Positions 1 to 6,769 of a DNA stretch of 25,416 bases are shown in pieces. Below the pieces are notes generated by a model that saw nothing but the letters and a program-made list of their open reading frames with translations, was not told the origin of the DNA and did not search any database. The position numbers and the translations under genes are program-made. The first letter of the stretch is position 1, and every line of letters begins with the position of its first letter. The stretch is taken from the NCBI GenBank assembly GCA_905221605.1, contig CAJNDS010001272.1, forward strand, positions 1 to 25,416. Reading direction: 5' to 3'. This DNA is from Symbiodinium natans (taxonomy: Eukaryota > Sar > Dinophyceae > Suessiales > Symbiodiniaceae).

Positions 1-1312
1 TAAACTATAAACGTCTATAGTTTAGGAGCCACTCTTTATAGTTTAGCGCCTAAACTATAAACGTCTATAGTTTAGGAGCCCCTCTTTATAGTTTAGCGCC
101 TAAACTATAAACGTCTATAATTTAGGAGCCCCTCTTTATAGTTTAGCGCCTAAACTATAAACGTCTATAATTTAGGAGCCCCTCTTTATAGTTTAGCGCC
201 TAAACTATAAGCGTCGAGCCCCTCTTTATAGTTTAGCGCCTAAACTATAAACGTTTACAGTTTAGGAGCCCCTCTTTATAGTTTAGCGCCTAAACGATAA
301 ACGTCTATAGTTTCGGAGCCATTCTTTATAGTTTAGCGCCTAAACTATAAACGTTTACAGCTTAGGAGCCCCTCTTTATAGCTTAGCGCCTAAACTATAA
401 ACGTTTACAGTTTAGGAGCCACTCTTTATAGTTTAGCGCCTAAACGATAAACGATAAACGTCTATAGTTTCGGAGCCACTCTTTATAGTTTAGCGCCTAA
501 ACTATAAACGTCTATAGTTTAGGAGCCACTCTTTATAGTTTAGCGCCTAAACTATAAACGTCTATAGTTTCGGAGGCAGTCTTTATAGTTTAGCGCCTAA
601 ACTATAAACGTCTATAGTTTCGGAGCCATGCTTTATAGTTTAGCGCCGAAACTATAAACGTCTATAGTTTCAGAGCCCCTTTTTGTAGTTTAGCGCCTAA
701 ACTATAAACGTCTATAGTTTCGGAGCCATTCTTTATAGTTTAGCGCCTAAACTATAAACGTTTACAGTTTAGGAGCCCCTCTTTATAGTTTAGCGCCTAA
801 ACTATAAACGTCTATAGTTTAGGAGCCACTCTTTATAGTTTAGCGCCTAAACTATAAACGTCTTTAATTTAGGAGCCCCTCTCTATAGTTTAGCGCCTAA
901 ACGATAAACGTCTATAATTTAGGAGCCCCTCTTTATAGTTTAGCGCCTAAACTATAAACGTCTATAGTTTCGGAGCCACTCTTTATAGTTTAGGGCCTAG
1001 ACAATAAGCGTTTACAGTTTAGGAGCCCCTCTTTATAGTTTAGCGCCTAAACTATAAACGTTTACAGTTTAGGAGCCCCCCTTTATAGTTTAGCCCCTAA
1101 ACTATAGACGTCTATAGTTTAAGAGCCACTCTTTATAGTTTAGCGCCTAAACTAGTAAGGTCCATAGGTCAGGAGCCAACCTGTATAGTTCAGCGCCTCA
1201 ACTATAAACGTCTATAGTTTAGGAGCCAAGCTTGATAGTTTAGCGCCTAAACTATAAACGTCTATAGTTTAGGAGCCGCTCTTATAGTTTAACGCCAACA
1301 CTACAAACGTCT
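1..1312. repeat. Block A, unit 0: 50-bp palindromic satellite (about 26 monomers, left-truncated)
   Basis: Tandem monomers of about 50 bp. Each contains two overlapping inverted repeats. The first is arm TTTATAGTTTAG, spacer CGC, then its reverse complement (first complete example at 35-61). The second is arm CCTAAACTATA, spacer AACGTC, then its reverse complement (49-76). The two share the middle arm, so a single strand could fold in either register. Variants alternate between GGAGCCACTC and GGAGCCCCTC linkers and between GTCTATAG and GTTTACAG arms. A local CGATAAA duplication lies near 444-460. From about 1140 the monomers degenerate and grade into block B. There are no stop-free frames of note and no coding signal. 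Confidence 0.93.
35..76. repeat. Representative overlapping inverted repeats of the A monomer
   Basis: Positions 35-46 (TTTATAGTTTAG) pair with 50-61 across the 3-base spacer CGC. Positions 49-59 (CCTAAACTATA) pair with 66-76 across AACGTC. The CTAAACTATA arm is shared, so the two hairpins exclude each other on one strand. The motif recurs almost every 50 bp throughout blocks A and H and in parts of I and B. The CCTAAAC and GTTTAGG ends look like degenerate telomere heptamers in opposite orientations. Confidence 0.9.
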
Positions 1313-2452
1313 ACAGTTTATAGGGGTCGCTTTCTATAGTTTGGCATAAACGGTACCCCCGCGGGCCTAAACTGTGAACGGTACCCCCACGCGGATTTTC
1401 GGACATTGGCTAAACTATAAACGTCGAACATTTGGGGCCACTTTCTACAGTTTGTGCAAAACGGTACCCCCTACGCGGATTTGCGGACTTTGGCTACACT
1501 GTAAGCGTCTATAGCTTAGGGGCCACTGTCTATAGTTTGGCACCTGATCTGTAAACGGTGCCCTCACGCGGATTTTCGGATGTTGGCCTAGACTGTAAAC
1601 GGTACCCCCACGCGCATTTTCGGCCTTTGGCTGAACTATAAACGTCGACAGTTTTTGGGGCCACCTTCTACAGTTTGGCGCCTAAACTGTAAACGGTACC
1701 CCCACGCGGATTTTCGGACTTTGGCTAAACTATAAACGTCTTTAGTTTAGGGGCCACTTTCTATAGTTTGGCACCTAAACTGCAAGCGGTGCCCCCACGC
1801 GGATTTTCGGACTTTGGCTAAGCTATAAACACCTATAGTTTTAGGGGTCACTTTCTATAGTTTGGCACCTGAACTGTAAATTGTAACCTCACGTGGATTT
1901 TCGGACTTTTGCGAACCTATAAACGTCTATAGTTTAGGGGCACTTTCAAACTGTAAGCGGTACCCCCGCGCGGATTTTCGGACTTTGGCTAAACTATAAA
2001 CGTTTATAGCTTAGGGGCGACTTTCTATTGTTCGGCACTTAACTATAAATGGTACCCCCGCGCGGATTCGACTGTGGCTACACTATAAACGTTGAAAGTT
2101 TGGGGCCACTTTCTATAGTTTGCCACCTAAACTGTAAACGTTACCCCCACACGGGTTTTCGGACTTTGGCTAAACTATAAACGTCTATAGTTCAGGGGCC
2201 ACTTTCTATAGTTCGGCACCTAAACTATATATGGTACCCCCACGCGGTTTTTCGGACTTTGGCTAAACTATAAACGTTGAAAGTTTGGGGCCACTTTCTA
2301 CAGTTTGGCACCTAAACTGCAAACGCTACCCCCACGCGGATTTTCGGACTTTGTTTAAACTATAAGCGTCTATAATTTAGGGGCCACTTTCTATAGTTTG
2401 GCACTTGAACTGTAAACGGTACCCCACGCGGATTTCCGGACTTTGGCTAAGC
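1313..2452. repeat. Block B, unit 0: 93-bp satellite (about 12 monomers)
   Basis: The period is 93 bp, measured between the GGTACC/GGTGCC boxes at 1695 and 1788. Each monomer joins the A-type hairpin module (CTAAACTATAAACGTC plus the inverse arm, here as TTTAGGGGCC) to a GC-rich piece, ACCCCCACGCGGATTTTCGG, followed by ACTTTGG. Most monomers carry a GGTACC site. Monomers are more diverged from one another than in block A, which suggests an older array. Compared with units 2 and 3, this copy lacks about 205 bp at the junction near 1451-1456. Confidence 0.88.
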
Positions 2453-2654
2453 CATGCTAAGTCATAAACAAGGTGGAGGCAACGTGCAAGGAAGGTGGAA
2501 GCAAGCGGAAACAAGGTGGAAGGAAGGTGGAAGCAAGGTGGCAGCAAGATGGAAGCAAGGTTGAAGAACGGTAGAAGCAAGGTGGAAGCAAGGTGGAAGC
2601 AAAGTGCAAGCAACGTGGAAGCGAGCTGGAAGCAAGGTGGAAGCAGGGTGGAAT
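2453..2654. repeat. Block C, unit 0: 11-bp purine-rich minisatellite
   Basis: About 17 to 18 imperfect copies of GGTGGAAGCAA on the + strand, giving a strongly purine-rich top strand. Because 11 is not a multiple of three and the motif lacks stops in either strand, open frames of 60 to 190 codons appear here in several frames at once. I read these as by-products of the repeat, not genes. Type X units (0 and 1) have one more 11-mer here than units 2 to 4. Confidence 0.9.
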
Positions 2655-3557
2655 CACTAGCTACGGTCAGCCGCCGCCGATGTTTTTCCCCCCGGGGGCA
2701 AAACCTCCAATCAATGAACGGTTTTCCCCCGGGACGCAAAACCTCCGGTCTTTCCATGCTCGCAAAACCTCCAATCGACACAGAAATGCTTCGCGGATCT
2801 ACAGGAGGCGTAAAGCCTCCAATCAATTCAAAGATAGTTTTCCCTCGGGCGCAAAACCTCCAATCAATGCAACGGTCTTTCCCCCGGGCGCAAAACCTCC
2901 GGTGGGCCCAAATGGCTTCGCGATTCATATGTTGATAGAGCACGAGAACGGTGCTCAAAAGCTACATCCAACCAGTGATGTCTTTCCCCCGACAGCACCT
3001 CGGATCTGTATCCTGATATAGCACAAGTACCGGGCTTAATACCTGCCTTTGGTGTCGTGCCAGGACGGTGCTTAAACGCTGCCTTTCCCCCGCCGATGTT
3101 TTTCTCCCGGGCGCAAAACCTTCAATCAACGCAACGGTCTTTCCCCCAGGCATGAACCTCCCTGCTGGCACAATCAACGCAACGGTCTTTCTCCCGGGCA
3201 TAAAACCTCCCTGCTGGCAAAACCTCCGGTCGACCCAAAAAAATGCTTCGCGGATGGACACGCTGATAGAGCACAAGTACGGTGCTCAAGAGCTACGTCT
3301 AACAAGCGACGTCCTCCTCCCGACAGCAGAACCTCCAATCAACTCGCGGTCGACCCACCTGTGGATTGACATAACACAAGTACCGGGCTCGAAAGCTACG
3401 GTCAACCACCGACGTCTTCCCCCGGGCAGAAACCTCCGTTCGACCCAAACATGCTCTTCGGTTTTCTTTGTGATCTGAGCACCAGTACGGTGCTTAACAG
3501 CTACGGTCAACCATCGGCCTCTTTCCCCCGGGTGCAAAACCTCCGGTTGACCCCCCC
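2655..3557. repeat. Block D, unit 0: degenerate GC-rich repeat field
   Basis: Interspersed copies of a box reading TTTCCCCCGGGCGCAAAACC then TCCAATCAA, spaced 39 bp apart at 2851 and 2890. They are mixed with longer roughly 104-bp repeats that begin with the inverted repeat GAGCAC, seven bases, GTGCTC (2938-2956, 3269-3287, 3477-3495 with one mismatch). Near 3118-3215 the segment ending in CCTCCCTGCTGGCA is present twice; units 2 to 4 have it once. Open frames in this block change length or frame between copies through small indels, so I assign no coding function. Confidence 0.8.
2938..2956. repeat. Short inverted repeat GAGCAC/GTGCTC in block D
   Basis: Six-base perfect arms around a seven-base spacer. 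The same element recurs at 3269-3287 (perfect) and 3477-3495 (last arm base changed), and in every later unit. It marks the start of a roughly 104-bp sub-repeat in this block. Function unknown. Confidence 0.7.
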
Positions 3558-3619
3558 TGCAAGACTAGCAGGCTGCAAGAGGACTAAGATCGTGGTGGAA
3601 CAAACAAGCAACTTTGACT

Positions 3620-3634
3620 AGGTGTAATACACCT
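3620..3634. repeat. Perfect 15-bp palindrome in block E (type X form)
   Basis: AGGTGTA, central A, TACACCT. The type Y units carry GGGTGTAATACACCC at the same place, so both arms have changed while pairing is kept. Confidence 0.85.
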
Positions 3635-3680
3635 CGACAAGAACGCATACAAGAAGGGCGGTGAGAAAAAAACAAGAGAG

Positions 3681-3704
3681 TTTCCTAAACATGAGTTTAG
3701 AAAA
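3681..3704. repeat. Imperfect inverted repeat in block E (type X form)
   Basis: Left arm TTTCCTAAAC, loop ATGA, right arm GTTTAGAAAA. One mismatch (base 3701) breaks an otherwise perfect 10-bp stem. Type Y units have the perfect right arm GTTTAGGAAA. The arm cores CCTAAAC and GTTTAGG are again telomere-like heptamers facing each other. Confidence 0.8.
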
Positions 3705-3893
3705 CTAAACCCTAAAAGGCGGAGCTGGCTAAGGGTGGGAGCCGCACTTGACGGCGCGGGAGGGAAACGCGTGAAATGATGTGGCCGAAGCAAGGCCCCA
3801 TTCTCGGTGGCCCTGAGCGTGCTCCGGAACCGAAACAAATTTCAAGTTTGTTCGCCCGTCCGGCCATGTCATATCCTTCTCCAGCTTCGGCGC

Positions 3894-4156
3894 AAACCCT
3901 AAACCCTAAACCCTAAACCCTAAACCCTAAACCCTAAACCCTAAACCCTAAACCCTAAACCCTAAACCCTAAACCCTAAACCCTAAACCCTAAACCCTAA
4001 ACCCTAAACCCTAAACCCCAAACCCCAAACCCCAAACCCCAAACCCCAAACCCGAAACCCGAAACCCTAAACCCCAAACCCCAAACCCCAAACCCCAAAC
4101 CCTAAACCCTAAACCCTAAACCCTAAACCCTAAACCCTAAACCCTAAACCCTAAAC
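3894..4156 (+). repeat. Block F, unit 1: interstitial telomeric tract (CCCTAAA)n with variant block, 263 bp
   Basis: About 37 heptamers of CCCTAAA (C-strand of TTTAGGG) in direct orientation. The outer parts are perfect. The middle, about 4014-4098, is dominated by CCCCAAA with two CCCGAAA heptamers and one canonical CCCTAAA. Such a variant block inside perfect flanks is found only in this unit. It is the longest tract of the window. The left junction (GGCGC) and right junction (CTCAGGCG) are those of the other units. Confidence 0.98.
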
Positions 4157-4164
4157 TCAGGCGT

Positions 4165-4200
4165 GGCTGGTGGGGGAGCTTCGCTCCTTTCCCACCAGCC
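4165..4200. repeat. Strong GC-rich hairpin in block G
   Basis: GGCTGGTGGG (4165-4174) pairs perfectly with CCCACCAGCC (4191-4200). An inner stem GGAGC (4175-4179) pairs with GCTCC (4183-4187) around the loop TTC, with a TTT bulge before the outer stem. Four further outer pairs, GGCG (4160-4163) with CGCC (4205-4208), are possible across small bulges. The downstream side has no T-run of the kind that would suggest a bacterial terminator. Confidence 0.88.
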
Positions 4201-4290
4201 GAGCCGCCCAAAGCAAGTGGCTGCATGGGCATCGCACATACAATATGCTTATACAGCAGTTCAACTGTCTTACCAGAGAGCGTGCCGTGC

Positions 4291-4325
4291 CACCGCTAGG
4301 CAGTGGAGCGGTGTCAGTACTGACA
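4291..4325. repeat. Stem CACCGCT/AGCGGTG overlapping perfect palindrome TGTCAGTACTGACA
   Basis: A 7-bp stem (4291-4297 with 4307-4313) is followed by a 14-bp perfect palindrome (4312-4325) that shares its first two bases with the stem. The palindrome could be a dimeric protein site or a second stem. It directly abuts the TATA-like run. Confidence 0.8.
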
Positions 4326-4341
4326 ATATATTATATATATA
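4325..4341. promoter_or_regulatory. TATA-like run in block G (candidate promoter, either strand)
   Basis: AATATATTATATATATA is the only long AT run in block G and lies about 170 bp from the telomeric tract. Read on the minus strand it would direct transcription through block G into UUUAGGG repeats, as TERRA-type transcripts do. Read on the plus strand it faces blocks H and I. No transcript evidence is available, so this is only a candidate. Confidence 0.35.
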
Positions 4342-4366
4342 CCCCAAAACCTGCCCGAAATCACGG

Positions 4367-4598
4367 TTAAACTATAAATATTTCTATAGTTTTGCGTCTA
4401 AACTATAAACGTTTATAGTTTAGGCTCTATAGTTTTGGCTCTAAACTATAGACGTTTATAGTTTAGCGTCTATAGTTTAGGGCTTTATAGTTTAGGCTTT
4501 ATAGTTTAGCGGCTAAACTATAAACGTCTATAGTTTAGGAGTCAGGCTTTATAGTTTAGCGCCGAAACTATAGACGTATATAGTTTAGGCTCTAGAGT
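4367..4598. repeat. Block H, unit 1: mixed hairpin modules
   Basis: Irregularly spaced A-like modules (CTAAACTATA and TATAGTTTAG arms) without the regular 50-bp linkers. It includes the 26-bp perfect palindrome at 4398-4423 and several GGCTCTATAG/GGCTTTATAG linkers. It forms the bridge between block G and the 267-bp repeats. This copy has ACGTATATAG near 4574 where other units have ACGTTTATAG. Confidence 0.85.
4398..4423. repeat. 26-bp perfect palindrome in block H
   Basis: Half-site CTAAACTATAAAC (4398-4410) followed directly by its reverse complement (4411-4423) with no spacer. The same palindrome occurs at 9764-9789, 15228-15253 and 21072-21097. It is the perfected form of the A-monomer inverted repeat, created by GTC becoming GTT at the centre. 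Confidence 0.92.
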
Positions 4599-5260
4599 TT
4601 GGGGCTCTATAGTTTAGGGCAAAATCCAGAAATTGGAGGCAGCATTTCCGGCATCGATTTCTGTACTAAAAAATCGCATTTTGAAGCTCGGTCCAGGCCA
4701 ATCCTGGGGGACCCCCCACGGATGGTCCTAAACTATAAACGCTTCTATAGTTTAGGAGCCAGCCTTTATAGTTTAGCGGCTAAACTATAAACGTCTATAG
4801 TTTAGGGGTCAGGCTTTATAGTTTAGCGCCGAAACTATAAACGTTTATAGTTTAGGCTCTAGAGTTTGGGGCTCTATAGTTTAGGGCAAAATCCAGAAAT
4901 TGGAGGCAGCATTTCCGGCATCGATTTCTATACTAAAAAATCGCATTTTGAAGCTCGGTCCAGGCCAATCCTGGGGGACCCCCCACGGCTGGTCCTAAAC
5001 TATAAACGTTTCTATAATTTGGGAGCCAACCTTTATAGTTTAGCGGCTAAACTATAAACGTCTATAGTTTAGGAGTCAGGCTTTATAGTTTAGCGCCGAA
5101 ACTATAGACGTTTATAGTTTAGGCTCTAGAGTTTGGGGCTCTATAGTTTAGGGCAAAATCCAGAAATTGGAGGCAGCATTTCCGGCATCGATTTCTGTAC
5201 TAAAAAATCGCATTTTGAAGCTCGGTCCAGGCCAATCCTGGGGGACCCCCCACGGCTGGT
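4599..5260 (+). repeat. Block I, unit 1: 267-bp tandem repeat, three cores (4599, 4866, 5133)
   Basis: Period exactly 267 bp. Each repeat is a core of about 128 bp (starting TTGGGGCTC, with CCAGAAATTGGAGG and ATCGAT) plus about 139 bp of A-type hairpin modules. The core holds a hairpin GGTCCAGG/CCTGG..GGACC (4690-4713 in the first copy) followed by GGGGGACCCCCC. A 63-codon open frame repeats in every copy because 267 is divisible by three, but it begins at TTG and always stops inside the hairpin modules. The third core runs directly into block A. Confidence 0.92.
4690..4713. repeat. Core hairpin of the 267-bp repeat
   Basis: GGTCC pairs with GGACC and the adjacent AGG with CCT around the loop CCAAT, leaving a GGG bulge. 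The overlapping GGGGGACCCCCC can form a competing stem. It recurs in every I core of the window, including the diverged I' copies. Confidence 0.7.
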
Positions 5261-6769
5261 TCTAAACTATAAACGTTTCTATAGTTTGGGAGTCAACCTT
5301 TATAGTTTAGCGGCTAAACTATAAACGTCTATAGTTTAGGAGTCAGGCTTTATAGTTTAGCGCCGAAACTATAAACGTCTATAGTTTAAGAGCCCCTCTT
5401 TATAGTTTAGCGCCTAAACTATAAACGTCTATAGTTTCGGAGCCATTCTTTATAGTTTAGCGCCTAAACTATAAACGTTTACAGTTTAGGAGCCCCTCTT
5501 TATAGTTTAGCGCCTAAACTATAAACGTCTATAGTTTAGGAGCCACTCTTTATAGTTTAGCGCCTAAACTATAAACGTCTATAGTTTAGGAGCCCCTCTT
5601 TATAGTTTAGCGCCTAAACTATAAACGTCTATAATTTAGGAGCCCCTCTTTATAGTTTAGCGCCTAAACTATAAACGTCTATAATTTAGGAGCCCCTCTT
5701 TATAGTTTAGCGCCTAAACTATAAGCGTCGAGCCCCTCTTTATAGTTTAGCGCCTAAACTATAAACGTTTACAGTTTAGGAGCCCCTCTTTATAGTTTAG
5801 CGCCTAAACGATAAACGTCTATAGTTTCGGAGACATTCTTTATAGTTTAGCGCCTAAACTATAAACGTTTACAGCTTAGGAGCCCCTCTTTATAGCTTAG
5901 CGCCTAAACTATAAACGTTTACAGTTTAGGAGCCACTCTTTATAGTTTAGCGCCTAAACGATAAACGTCTATAGTTTCGGAGCCACTCTTTATAGTTTAG
6001 CGCCTAAACTATAAACGTCTATAGTTTAGGAGCCACTCTTTATAGTTTAGCGGCTAAACTATAAACGTCTATAGTTTAGGAGCCCCTCTTTATAGTTTAG
6101 CGCCTAAACTATAAACGTCTATAGTTTAAGAGCCCCTCTTTATAGTTTAGCGCCTAAACTATAAACGTCTACAGTTTCGGAGCCATTCTTTACAGTTTAG
6201 CGCCTAAACTATAAACGTTTACAGTTTAGGAGCCCCTCTTTATAGTTTAGCGCCTAAACTATAAACGTCTACAGTTTAGGAGCCACTCTTTATAGTTTAG
6301 CGCCTAAACTATAAACGTCTTTAATTTAGGAGCCCCTCTCTATAGTTTAGCGCCTAAACGATAAACGTCTATAATTTAGGAGCCCCTCTTTATAGTTTAG
6401 CGCCTAAACTATAAACGTCTATAGTTTCGGAGCCACTCTTTATAGTTTAGGGCCTAGACAATAAGCGTTTACAGTTTAGGAGCCCCTCTTTATAGTTTAG
6501 CGCCTAAACTATAAACGTTTACAGTTTAGGAGCCCCCCTTTATAGTTTAGCCCCTAAACTATAGACGTCTATAGTTTAAGAGCCACTCTTTATAGTTTAG
6601 CGCCTAAACTAGTAAGGTCCATAGGTCAGGAGCCAACCTGTATAGTTCAGCGCCTCAACTATAAACGTCTATAGTTTAGGAGCCAAGCTTGATAGTTTAG
6701 CGCCTAAACTATAAACGTCTATAGTTTAGGAGCCGCTCTTATAGTTTAACGCCAACACTACAAACGTCT
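5261..6769. repeat. Block A, unit 1: 50-bp palindromic satellite (about 30 monomers)
   Basis: The same monomer types and even the same order of variants as unit 0 (for example the truncated monomer ATAAGCGTCGAGCCCC at about 5719, also at about 207), so the two stretches descend from one parent array. The end is degenerate exactly as in unit 0 (CTAGTAAGGTCCATAGG at about 6608). It lacks roughly one monomer relative to unit 0, and one monomer reads AGACATTC where unit 0 has AGCCATTC. Confidence 0.92.

Larger units (their letters stand above)
3558..3893. other. Block E, unit 0: low-repeat segment preceding the telomeric tract
   Basis: Once-per-unit sequence with no internal tandem repetition and no credible gene; an 84-codon minus-strand open frame is present but has no recognisable domain. 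It contains a perfect palindrome AGGTGTAATACACCT (3620-3634), an imperfect inverted repeat TTTCCTAAAC/GTTTAGAAAA (3681-3704, one mismatch), a lone CTAAACCCTAAAA telomere-like remnant (about 3704-3717) and a GC-rich stretch with ACGCGT. It ends at the fixed junction CTTCGGCGC followed by the CCCTAAA array. Confidence 0.75.
4157..4366. other. Block G, unit 1: structured once-per-unit segment next to the telomeric tract
   Basis: A 210-bp segment with, in order, a strong hairpin (4165-4200), a plain stretch, a second potential stem CACCGCT/AGCGGTG (4291-4297 with 4307-4313), a perfect palindrome (4312-4325) and a TATA-like run (4325-4341). It is almost unchanged in all four copies. Open frames of 66 and 81 codons cross it, but they start at non-ATG codons (for example GTG at 4163), run into satellite sequence and resemble no family I know. 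I favour a structural or promoter role over a coding one; this is inference. Confidence 0.65.

Noticed and set aside
1-1312. CRISPR-like array (regular direct repeats with palindromes)
   Set aside because: The whole 50-bp monomer repeats, with no unique spacers between repeats. There are no cas genes, and the context is telomeric and eukaryotic.
2377-2958. 193-codon minus-strand open frame over blocks B to D (also 7834-8415)
   Set aside because: It is built from three unrelated repeat types, and in units 2 to 4 it is broken or re-framed by an 11-bp loss in block C. Multiple frames are open here at once, as expected for stop-poor repeats.
3758-3785. ACGCGT site in block E as a cell-cycle promoter element
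   Set aside because: A single six-base match in GC-rich sequence, with no gene downstream, is not evidence of regulation.
3584-3838. 84-codon minus-strand frame in block E (73 codons in type Y)
   Set aside because: Its length changes between subtypes because the end of the frame shifts at small differences. There is no domain or clear translation context. A short secreted-type peptide cannot be fully excluded, but nothing supports it.
4165-4200. Bacterial-type intrinsic terminator or tRNA
   Set aside because: The hairpin lacks a following T-run, no cloverleaf can be drawn around it, and the context is eukaryotic.
3558-4366. rDNA intergenic spacer with a Pol I promoter
   Set aside because: Subrepeats plus a TATA-like box recall a spacer, but complete units of 5.4-5.8 kb contain no 18S, 5.8S, 25S or 5S sequence, and telomeric tracts are not typical of it.
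4163-4408. 66- and 81-codon overlapping frames in block G
   Set aside because: They have non-ATG starts, overlap each other and a strong hairpin, run into satellite sequence, and match no family I know. Conservation between units is explained by recent duplication.
4599-4790. 63-codon frame repeated in nearly every 267-bp repeat
   Set aside because: Preserved only because 267 is a multiple of three. It starts at TTG, ends in the hairpin modules, shows amino-acid-changing differences between copies and is stopped in the last core of units 2 and 3.
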